Shown here: positions 26,201-33,383 of the stretch, piece after piece | How the letters are laid out: every line of letters begins with the position of its first letter | How positions within the stretch are numbered: the stretch's first letter is position 1 | Assembly: GCA_946186895.1 (NCBI GenBank) | Contig: CAMHOW010000022.1 | Span: 1-35,699 of the forward strand | Source of the DNA: an uncultured Fibrobacter sp. | GTDB taxonomy: Bacteria > Fibrobacterota > Fibrobacteria > Fibrobacterales > Fibrobacteraceae | Direction of reading: 5' to 3' | DNA: 35,699 nt | The notes under the pieces: model-generated | The model's input: the letters and a program-made list of their open reading frames with translations, nothing else | Told to the model about the DNA's origin: nothing | Database searches by the model: none | Made by a program: the position numbers and the translations under genes

Positions 26201-28147
26201 ATGAATTTCAAAAAAATTCTCATTCCCGCACTTTGTGCTGCCAATGCCCTGTTTGCAGCCACAGTTTACCAAAACCAAGTTGGATTCGTTACAAACGGTC
26301 TAAAACAGCTTGTTGTCATCGATGGCGTTGGCAAGGCAATAGCCTTGAAAGATGCCGAGGGAAAGGTTGTTTTCAGCAATACCATCCCCGAAGCCCAACC
26401 ATGGGAACCCGCAGGTAAGAATGGTTCGCTGGTGGATTTCAGCGAGGTCAAAACTGCAGGCACCTACAAGATTTTCATAGACGACGAGGAAGTAGGACAC
26501 CCAGTCATTGTTTCCGACAATGCCCTTGAGGGTGTTACCAAGGGTTCCTTGAAGTTCTTCTATTTTCAGCGCGCCTCTACGGCCCTAGACGAAAAATACG
26601 CCGGTGTGTACGCTCGTGCAGCAGGCCACCCTGACACCTCTGTCAAATACCATGCCTCTACCGGGCATGATGTTTCCCTGAATGAAACGCTTAAGGCCCC
26701 CAAGGGTTGGTACGACGCCGGTGACTACGGCAAGTATATCGTCAATTCCGGCATCTCGACCTACACCCTTTTGCAGCTTTACCAACAGAACAAGGCCTAC
26801 TTTGACACCCTCAGCTTGAACATTCCCGAAAGCGGAGACAAGGTCCCCGACCTTCTAGATGAAATCCGCTGGAATCTGGACTGGATGATGGCCATGCAAG
26901 ACAAGGACGGTGGTGTATTCCACAAGCTCACCACAAGGCAGTTTGCAGGCATGGTCATGCCAGAAAAGACTACTACACAAAGATATGTCATAGGTAAGGG
27001 CGTCGAAGCAACCTGGAACTTTGCTGCCGTAATGGCCCTTGCCGCCGACATTTATTCACCCTTTGATAAGACATTTGCCGACTCTTGTGCCAAAGCCGCC
27101 GAAAAAGCTCGCTTGTGGGCCTATGAAAACCCGACTGCAATATATGAACAGCCCAGCGATGTCGGAACTGGTTCTTACACAAATGCCGTCACGTGGTCCA
27201 TTAACATCTGGGCTAATGCAGAGCTCTTCCGTATTTCCGGCAACAATGCCTTCGTTGACTCTATTCACACATACAAATACAAGCGGACTAAGGCAACACT
27301 GCAAGGCTGGGCAAACGACCTGATGCTCGAAGCTTTCACCATCGCCACAAATCCCAGTGTTTTCGCGAAGGCCGACGTTGATACGGCCAAGGCACTGATT
27401 TTCTACCTAGCTGATGACTATATGGCATCCCTTGAGAACAATGGTTTTGGAATTCCCCTGGGAACGGAAGATTTCTATTGGGGATCCAATGGCGCCGCAG
27501 CCAACAAGGGTATGGTTCTCATCCACGCCTACATACTCACCAAGGAAGAAAAATACCTAAATGCGGCCATTGGAATCGCAGACTACATCCTGGGCAGAAA
27601 CCCACTAGACTTGTCCTATTTGACCGGATTTGGAGTCAATCAGGTTATGCATCCGCATCATCGTCCTAGCCAGGCCGATGGCATTGAAGCTCCGGTTCCC
27701 GGAATGCTTGCTGGTGGCCCCAATGCCAGTGCAAATGACGCTAGCGCATGCAAAGTCAATTACGCCAAAGACAAGCCTGCCGCAGAAGCCTATTATGATA
27801 ACACCTGTAGTTACGCAAGTAACGAAGTCGCTATCAACTGGAACGCCCCTTTCGCATACTTGGTAGGTAGCATCCAGGCAATTCTTGCAACAGGAAAGGT
27901 CTATGACATAGCTACTGCTAAAAGCAGCGCCACCTACGAACTGACTGCTGTTCCCAAGGCTCCAGTCGACCCCTCCAAGCAAGACTCCACCGGAGACGCC
28001 ACCGCCATTGGCGCCAGCAAGATTGACTTCAGCCCTATAAAGGCAGGCAGCCGCCTCATCGTCAAGGACAACAGCGTTCTCTTGGAAAGAACGGCGCCTG
28101 ACGGCACCAAGAAGTACTTCAACCTGCGTGGCAAAAAGCTCCGCTAG
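26201..28147 (+). CDS. GH9 endoglucanase-type glycoside hydrolase, secreted
   Basis: The ATG at 26201 follows AGGAAG and gives a clear signal peptide (to ALFAA). A GTG seven codons upstream is rejected. The 648-residue protein has a CelD_N Ig-like domain (about 22-115, VYQNQVGF) followed by the GH9 alpha/alpha barrel. WYDAGDYG is at 170-177 with Asp172/Asp175, MHPHHR at 483-488, and the proton donor Glu542 is in NEVAINW. A short Lys/Ser/Asp-rich linker leads to a C-terminus of about 45 residues ending in a basic KKYFNLRGKKLR, like the basic terminal domains reported on Fibrobacter cellulases (recalled). By family it cleaves beta-1,4-glucan outside the cell. Its catalytic domain resembles that of the large GH9, but it lacks the repeats and CBM. 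A sigma70-type promoter lies upstream and a terminator downstream. Confidence 0.92.
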   Translation: MNFKKILIPALCAANALFAATVYQNQVGFVTNGLKQLVVIDGVGKAIALKDAEGKVVFSNTIPEAQPWEPAGKNGSLVDFSEVKTAGTYKIFIDDEEVGHPVIVSDNALEGVTKGSLKFFYFQRASTALDEKYAGVYARAAGHPDTSVKYHASTGHDVSLNETLKAPKGWYDAGDYGKYIVNSGISTYTLLQLYQQNKAYFDTLSLNIPESGDKVPDLLDEIRWNLDWMMAMQDKDGGVFHKLTTRQFAGMVMPEKTTTQRYVIGKGVEATWNFAAVMALAADIYSPFDKTFADSCAKAAEKARLWAYENPTAIYEQPSDVGTGSYTNAVTWSINIWANAELFRISGNNAFVDSIHTYKYKRTKATLQGWANDLMLEAFTIATNPSVFAKADVDTAKALIFYLADDYMASLENNGFGIPLGTEDFYWGSNGAAANKGMVLIHAYILTKEEKYLNAAIGIADYILGRNPLDLSYLTGFGVNQVMHPHHRPSQADGIEAPVPGMLAGGPNASANDASACKVNYAKDKPAAEAYYDNTCSYASNEVAINWNAPFAYLVGSIQAILATGKVYDIATAKSSATYELTAVPKAPVDPSKQDSTGDATAIGASKIDFSPIKAGSRLIVKDNSVLLERTAPDGTKKYFNLRGKKLR

Positions 28148-28171
28148 CATAAACATTCTCCTTAAAAACAG

Positions 28172-28202
28172 AAGGCTCCCTATTCTAGGGAGTCTTTTTT
28201 TT
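28172..28202 (+). terminator. Rho-independent terminator of the second GH9 gene
   Basis: An 11-bp stem (28172-28182 with 28186-28196, one G-T pair) with a three-base loop is followed by a T tract to 28202. It starts 25 bases after the GH9 stop. Confidence 0.9.
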
Positions 28203-28385
28203 GAAACGAAAGCACTTCACAAAAAAAATGATACGACTTTCTGCACTTATTTTTACGATACAAAAATAAAATACACGCCAAGGCACCAATAAAATCAAGG
28301 CTTGCGCGGCAGTTTACAGATTCCCGGCTGTATCATTTTTCGTTTTTGGGGGAACATTTGGGGAATCTTTGTATATATTTTAGAT
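28203..28385 (+). promoter_or_regulatory. Leader of the TIGR02147 regulator operon with an inverted repeat
   Basis: No gene is seen. An 11-base perfect inverted repeat lies at 28224-28234 and 28330-28340, about 95 bases apart. TTTGGGG occurs twice (about 28345 and 28357). TATATTT at 28374-28380 ends five bases before the ATG at 28386, with no ribosome site, suggesting transcription close to the start codon. Confidence 0.45.
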
Positions 28386-29246
28386 ATGAAGTCCATCTAC
28401 GAATACAAGGATTACCGCCGGTACATATCGGACTACTACAACGAGCAGAAAAAGTTCACCGGCTTTTCGTGGAGGGCTTTTGCCAAGGCGGCCGGATTCG
28501 GCTCCCCCATATTCCTGAAACTGGTGTGCGACGGCAAAAACGGGCTTTCGAAGGGGGCCCAGCGAGCCGTGGCAAAGGCCATGGGCCTTGAAGGCTACGA
28601 CGCCGACTATTTTTACCTGCTGGCCGACTACGCCCACGCCAAAACTCCGGAGCAAAAGCAAAAGGCCCTGGACAAGATGGCCGAATTGCTCGCCAACAAC
28701 AGCGTGAGCGTCCTGGAAAAGGAACTGTTCCAATACTACTCCACCTGGGTCCATTCCGCCATCCGGGAAATGGCGGCGTCCCTCACCGACGCAAGCCCGG
28801 AAACCCTGGCAAAACTGTGCCAGTGCGTCATCACCCCCGAATCGGCCAGGGAATCCCTGAAGTTCCTGACCCGAAAGCGTTTTCTCCGAAAATCCACCCT
28901 CAAGGGGCAATACGTGCAGGGCAAAAAGAACATTTCCACGGGCAAGTTGGCGGCATCGGCGCTCATGGTGCGCAACCTGCACCGTCAAATGGGCATTCTC
29001 GCCCTGGAGACCCTGGACAACGTCCCCGTTTCCGAGCGGAACTTTTCCACCATCACCCTGGGGCTTACGGAAAAATCCTACGAAACCATCGTAGAAGAAC
29101 TGGCCAATTTCCGTAAAAGACTAGTGGCCATAGCTGCACACGACCCGCAAACGGAACGGGTTTACGAAATCAACCTGCAACTGTTCCCACTCTCAAAGCG
29201 GCTCCCTGCAGAAAACCTGAAAATCCGGAAGAAAGAATCCGACTAG
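28386..29246 (+). CDS. TIGR02147-family regulatory protein
   Basis: The ATG at 28386 gives MKSIYEYKDYRRYISDYY, the typical opening of this family; an ATG 28 codons upstream is in untranslated leader. The 286-residue protein has a helical, HTH-like N-terminal part (FSWRAFAKAAGFGSPIFLKLV, then LSKGAQRAVAKAMGL). A longer C-terminal segment contains the conserved LTDASPETLAKL, SLKFLTRKRFL and MGILALETL stretches and ends NLQLFPLSKRLP. The family is abundant in Fibrobacter and usually sits beside a cell-surface lipoprotein gene. Here a FISUMP lipoprotein starts 11 bases downstream, so the regulator probably controls it. DNA binding is inferred, not shown. Confidence 0.87.
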   Translation: MKSIYEYKDYRRYISDYYNEQKKFTGFSWRAFAKAAGFGSPIFLKLVCDGKNGLSKGAQRAVAKAMGLEGYDADYFYLLADYAHAKTPEQKQKALDKMAELLANNSVSVLEKELFQYYSTWVHSAIREMAASLTDASPETLAKLCQCVITPESARESLKFLTRKRFLRKSTLKGQYVQGKKNISTGKLAASALMVRNLHRQMGILALETLDNVPVSERNFSTITLGLTEKSYETIVEELANFRKRLVAIAAHDPQTERVYEINLQLFPLSKRLPAENLKIRKKESD

Positions 29247-29257
29247 GCTCAAAAAAA

Positions 29258-31192
29258 ATGAAGTTCAAATTCTACACATTCGCCCTGTTGTTTAGCACCC
29301 TTTTCTTCGCCGTTTCCTGTTCGTCTGAAGACAAGAACGCCGGCGGGACATCGGAGGCCGAAAACGCCATTGCCATCACCGAAAAGACCGTGGCGGGCGT
29401 ATCCCAGAAGGGTCCGTTCACCAGCGGCTCCTTTGTCACGCTATACGAACTGAACTTCAGGACCCGTGCACAGACCGGCAAGAGCTTTGTCGGGAAAATT
29501 ACCGGCGACAAGGGCGAATTCTCCATCGACAAGATCGAGCTCGCCTCCCAATACGCCCTGTTCCGGGCCGACGGATTCTACCGCAACGAAATCACGGGCA
29601 AGGTATCTGCAAGCCAGATTTCCCTGAACGCCATCTCCGACCTGTCAGAGCGCGAAAACGTGAACGTGAACCTGCTCACCCACCTGGAATACGAACGCGC
29701 CGTATGGCTCGCCATGGAAAAAGAAATCGCCATCAAGGAGGCCAAGGCCGAGGCGGACCGGGAAATTTTCGCCGTGTTCGGCGCGGAATACGACGGCAAC
29801 CGATTCGAGGACCTGGACATTTTCGGGAACGGGGACGCCGACGCGGCCCTCCTAGGCATTTCGGTCATCATGCATGCCGGCCGCAGCGAAGGGGAATTCA
29901 GCCAGGCCCTTGCAAACCTGGCCCAGGACCTGCAAAACGACGGCAAATGGGACGACCTTGCGGCAATCGCCGCTACGGCGGACAATTCCTTTGAGGCGGA
30001 CACCGTCCAAATCCGCAAGAACATCGAGAGCTGGGACATTTCGAAGACCGTTCCCGAGTTCGCGCCTGTCGTGGAGCAGTTCTGGAACGACGCTTTTGGG
30101 CTCGGGCGCTGCACCGCAAAGCGGGAAGGAGAAGTTCGCCCCGACAGCAATTCCCGCTCCAAGTATTACGGCGAAGATTTCGTCTGCGAAAAAGGGCACT
30201 GGCACTTGATCGGAGAAAAAAAGACCCCTAGTTCGGCAAGCATTTCTTCTAGTTCAACATCTGACAAAACAGGCAGCAGTTCCAGTTCGACGACAAAACG
30301 CAGCAGTTCCAGTTCGACGACAAAACGCAGCAGTTCCTCCAGTCCGTCTGCGGTCTCTTTTGATTCGCCCTACAGGGAAGAAACTTCCATCATTGACCCG
30401 GAAGTTCTTGCTTTACTGGGAGCATGCGATGATGATAACGAAAAAGAAATCAAGAAAGCCTTTAATGTTTCATTCATCTGCAAGAGAGGGTTGTGGCACT
30501 CGCTACTCCTTGTCGACATGGAACAAAATTCTTGGTTCAATCCTGATATTACCTATGGCACCCTAACAGACAAGCGTAACGGACAGACTTACAAAACGGT
30601 GGTCATCGGCACGCAGAACTGGATGGCCGAAAACCTGCACTACGCAGGAGAAAATGCAAGTGAGGAACTTACGGCAAACCTGGCCGATGAAAATCTTTGC
30701 CCCTCCGAAGATGAAGAATATTGCAAGAAAGCTGGTTATGTATACAGTTGGACTGCTGCCATGAACATTTCACCCATATACAAAACAAAGGTCATGGGGA
30801 CGATTCCCATAAATGAAGTGCATCAGGGAATCTGCCCTGATGGATGGCACATACCTACTTTAGATGAATGGGGTGCGCTTTTTGATTATGTTAAAAGTAT
30901 TTATGGCGAAACCGAATGCGCATCAGTCCTGAAATCTTCCGAAGGGTGGATTTGGTATGGAACAACATATGTTCCATCTAACAAAACTGGTTTTTCTGTC
31001 ATTTCAACCGGGATGGAATACAATCAGATTTCGCTCAGTTTGATGGGCGGCGCAACAGCGTTCATTATGGCAACCTATAATGGAATAACTGACATAAGAG
31101 ATCTTTTTATGTTTAACGTTCAAGAACACTTTGTCGAAGGTGCGCAACATATTTATCCGGCACATGTCCGCTGCGTAGAAAACCCTAAGTAG
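29258..31192 (+). CDS. FISUMP-domain lipoprotein, apparently chimeric
   Basis: A 644-residue protein with a lipobox ending at Cys21 (FAVSC). Residues about 35-325 are a GC-rich-encoded region of unknown family common to TIGR02147-linked lipoproteins (TVAGVSQKGPF, LLTHLEYERAVWL). A Ser-rich linker at about 328-365 contains two copies of a 27-base repeat. A C-terminal FISUMP domain follows from about 435 (DKRNGQTYKTVVIG, QNWMAENLHY, GICPDGWHIPT) and ends VRCVENPK. The DNA coding for the C-terminal part is clearly AT-richer than the first kilobase. It lies 11 bases after the regulator with no ribosome site. It is probably exposed on the outer membrane; the ligand is unknown. Confidence 0.85.
   Translation: MKFKFYTFALLFSTLFFAVSCSSEDKNAGGTSEAENAIAITEKTVAGVSQKGPFTSGSFVTLYELNFRTRAQTGKSFVGKITGDKGEFSIDKIELASQYALFRADGFYRNEITGKVSASQISLNAISDLSERENVNVNLLTHLEYERAVWLAMEKEIAIKEAKAEADREIFAVFGAEYDGNRFEDLDIFGNGDADAALLGISVIMHAGRSEGEFSQALANLAQDLQNDGKWDDLAAIAATADNSFEADTVQIRKNIESWDISKTVPEFAPVVEQFWNDAFGLGRCTAKREGEVRPDSNSRSKYYGEDFVCEKGHWHLIGEKKTPSSASISSSSTSDKTGSSSSSTTKRSSSSSTTKRSSSSSPSAVSFDSPYREETSIIDPEVLALLGACDDDNEKEIKKAFNVSFICKRGLWHSLLLVDMEQNSWFNPDITYGTLTDKRNGQTYKTVVIGTQNWMAENLHYAGENASEELTANLADENLCPSEDEEYCKKAGYVYSWTAAMNISPIYKTKVMGTIPINEVHQGICPDGWHIPTLDEWGALFDYVKSIYGETECASVLKSSEGWIWYGTTYVPSNKTGFSVISTGMEYNQISLSLMGGATAFIMATYNGITDIRDLFMFNVQEHFVEGAQHIYPAHVRCVENPK
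30274..30337 (+). repeat. In-frame 27-base tandem repeat coding for a Ser-rich linker
   Basis: Two exact 27-base copies (30274-30300 and 30301-30327) and a 10-base partial copy encode SSSSTTKRS-type units. The repeat sits at the join between the GC-rich and AT-richer parts of the lipoprotein gene. Confidence 0.9.
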
Positions 31193-31405
31193 GGGTGTAA
31201 CAAAAGGGCTCCCTAGGGGGCGATTGTGGTTTTTACTACACATCTTTTGTATATTACCCCTCGGTTTCCCGAGTGGGATTCTTTGCGGCCTAAAAAATTT
31301 TAGGCCCCTTGCCAGATGGGCCGGCGTTCCGGCCCGAATTCCCATATTATCAAATGAACAAGGCCTGCGCGGTCGTTCTCCGCATATGGCAAGGAGAAAC
31401 TGTAA
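31193..31405 (+). promoter_or_regulatory. Structured leader upstream of the Rpn-like gene
   Basis: No gene or tRNA is seen. TATATT (31250-31255) is a possible -10. Two perfect hairpins follow: a palindrome at 31287-31306 (9-bp arms) and a GC stem 31318-31324 with 31329-31335. AAGGAG nine bases before the ATG at 31406 is the ribosome site. The leader would be about 145 bases. A short GC hairpin just after the lipoprotein stop (about 31208-31221) may be a weak terminator. Confidence 0.5.
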
Positions 31406-32320
31406 ATGAACGAAAATACAAGTAATGCAAAACGCGGACATGATCCCTTTTTTAGGTGGCTCTTTTCTGACACATTTCACGCAAGGAACCTGCTAGAAAT
31501 GTCCGCAAAAGTGAACAGTGAACTCAGCGAGTTCCTCTCGGTAGTGAACCTGGATACTTTGATTCGGATTCCCGACTCCTACTCGGAAGTGGACGAGACT
31601 GGCGAGGCGGATATCGCCTTCCGCGTTAACGTCTCTACGGGCGCTCCCGTGCTGGTGGGCATTTTGCTGGAACACAAGTCCGGGCGGGACACTGGCGTCC
31701 TCAACCAAATCGACCGATATATCCACTCCATAATGAGGCTGCATGGCGAAAACCGCATATATGACGGCTTTCCGACAGTGGCAATCATCTTCTACAATGG
31801 TCGCGAGAATTGGGACCCCCTAAAAATGCTGGAAAACGGATATCCCAAATATTTTCACGGGTCCGTGCTTCCGTTCAAGTGCACCTTCATAAACATGTCG
31901 GACATCCCCGACAGCGACTGCATCGCCTGCGAGGACACAGAAACAGGCATGGGAATTGTTGCTATGAAATATGCTTTTGATAAGGACAGGCTGCTCGCGG
32001 TCTTGCCGCAGTTTAAAGGCGCTTTGCAGAAGATAAGCGGGAACAAAGCCTCTTGTCTTTTGCAGAAAATAAGTTTATATTTAAAGGAGTACGTTGACCA
32101 AGGCGTTCTAAAGGAGCTGAGCATGGCCTTCAAGAGCATAGGACAAAAATATGGCTTTGTGAGTGCAGGCGATGTTTTTCGCCAACAGATTGCCGATGTC
32201 CGGGAAGAAGCCCAAGAAGACAAGTTGAACACGGCCAGGGGTCTCCTCCAGGATGGGGTCTCCATGGAAATTCTTACCAAGCGGTTCAACCTTTCCGAAG
32301 AAGCGATTCTAGGAAAGTAA
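31406..32320 (+). CDS. Rpn-family recombination-promoting nuclease / PD-(D/E)XK transposase-like protein
   Basis: A 304-residue protein opening with HDPFFRWLFSD, typical of the family (PF04754-like). The PD-(D/E)XK core is visible as EADIAFRV (Asp69) and ILLEHKSG (Glu89, Lys91). The C-terminal KLNTARGLLQDGVSMEILTKRFNLSEEAI helix pair is the usual Rpn tail. Characterised Rpn proteins are DNA endonucleases that raise RecA-independent recombination. AAGGAG lies nine bases upstream of the ATG. It stands alone between two FISUMP lipoprotein loci in AT-richer DNA. No inverted terminal repeats or target duplications were seen, so no mobile element is defined. Confidence 0.88.
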   Translation: MNENTSNAKRGHDPFFRWLFSDTFHARNLLEMSAKVNSELSEFLSVVNLDTLIRIPDSYSEVDETGEADIAFRVNVSTGAPVLVGILLEHKSGRDTGVLNQIDRYIHSIMRLHGENRIYDGFPTVAIIFYNGRENWDPLKMLENGYPKYFHGSVLPFKCTFINMSDIPDSDCIACEDTETGMGIVAMKYAFDKDRLLAVLPQFKGALQKISGNKASCLLQKISLYLKEYVDQGVLKELSMAFKSIGQKYGFVSAGDVFRQQIADVREEAQEDKLNTARGLLQDGVSMEILTKRFNLSEEAILGK

Positions 32321-32346
32321 TTTCCTAAACTCGCTTTACAACATCA

Positions 32347-32371
32347 AAACGGCCCCCAAAGGGGGCCGTTT
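32347..32371. terminator. Bidirectional terminator between the Rpn-like gene and a FISUMP gene
   Basis: An 11-bp perfect GC-rich stem (32347-32357 with 32361-32371) with a three-base loop lies between the two convergent stops. T tracts are short (TTT/TTTT) on both strands. Confidence 0.75.
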
Positions 32372-32414
32372 GTGGCTACACAACGCTAACTTTTTTCAAC
32401 TTAAAAGCTTTTTT

Positions 32415-33338
32415 TCAATCCTTTATGCAACGAATAAAGGAGTAAGCCAGCGAAGCAACATATAAAGCAATACGTCTACCTTCTTCATATTCACTAATCT
32501 CAAATACGAAATAACCATCATCATAGCCTCCTGGAGGAGCCCCCATCGCAATCCAAAACTCCGACGAAACACCCGTTGCAGACCAATACGTCGTACCAGC
32601 AGCATATTTTCCATCGTAATAGCTATCTTTCCAATGCGCATGAAAATTCGAGGCATCAATCATTTCTTCTGTGGGACGGGAGCCTTTAGAATTACCCCCA
32701 CTCCATGGTTCTGACATCAAAGTCCATCGAGCAATAGAATCGCCTCCTGCGGCATCAATAAGCGTCACCCAATCAGCATTAGAAGGAAGATGCCACCCTT
32801 CAGGGCAGATGCCGCGGACTTTTTCGCCTAGTGAACAAATACCTTCAGTGTCACACTTTGTAAAGCATTTTGATTCAGAACCACATCCTTGTCCATCAAT
32901 AGAAAATATTGCGGCAGAATCAAAAGCCGCTGCCATGGTGTAGCGCCGACCTGGATATTCCGTGCTATAGTTGTCCACTTTATGCGCAGATGCAACATAT
33001 ACACTTCCATAACTTTCGCCGTCTACTTCATAGTCAAAATTCAATTCTTCGGCCATCCAGGTCTGCTCCCCAATGGTCACGGTTAGATATTCCTTGCCAT
33101 CACGTGAATCGACCATAACACCATTCGCAATTTTGACAGGCAAAGAAAAAACGCTACTTGAGGATTCCTGCCTATAAACAGAACTACTGGACTTTCTAGA
33201 ATCGCTCGATTTTTGGACGGTCTTCGCCTCTTCCTTTCTTTCGTCATCACTCCCAGTCCCCGAGTCGCTGCCACAAGCATTAAGGAAAAGAGTCGCAAGG
33301 GAAGCTAAGAAAATTTTTTTTATTAGTCTATACATCAT
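32415..33338 (-). CDS. FISUMP-domain lipoprotein
   Basis: The start is uncertain among ATGs at 33344, 33338 and 33335. The one at 33338 has AAGGA about five bases upstream and gives MMYRLIKKIF with lipidated Cys22 (LNAC). The 307-residue product has a charged and Ser-rich linker (about 23-60). A FISUMP domain then fills the rest: DSRDGKEYLTVTIG, QTWMAEELNF, GICPEGWHLPS and a closing SFIRCIKD. It lies 39-45 bases downstream of another FISUMP lipoprotein on the same strand and begins with the same CGSDSG motif, so the pair is probably a tandem duplication in one operon. Function is unknown; outer-membrane surface location is inferred. Confidence 0.85.
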   Translation of the reverse strand: MMYRLIKKIFLASLATLFLNACGSDSGTGSDDERKEEAKTVQKSSDSRKSSSSVYRQESSSSVFSLPVKIANGVMVDSRDGKEYLTVTIGEQTWMAEELNFDYEVDGESYGSVYVASAHKVDNYSTEYPGRRYTMAAAFDSAAIFSIDGQGCGSESKCFTKCDTEGICSLGEKVRGICPEGWHLPSNADWVTLIDAAGGDSIARWTLMSEPWSGGNSKGSRPTEEMIDASNFHAHWKDSYYDGKYAAGTTYWSATGVSSEFWIAMGAPPGGYDDGYFVFEISEYEEGRRIALYVASLAYSFIRCIKD

Positions 33339-33383
33339 ATACATTTCCTTTTTTTTCAAGACAACAAACAATATTCTCTGCAC

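Noticed and set aside
30274..30337. CRISPR-like array
   Set aside because: The repeats are directly adjacent without spacers and are in-frame coding for a Ser-rich linker.
31193..31405. tRNA or other structured RNA gene in the leader of the Rpn-like gene
   Set aside because: The hairpins do not form a cloverleaf and no anticodon or CCA end can be placed; kept only as a structured leader.
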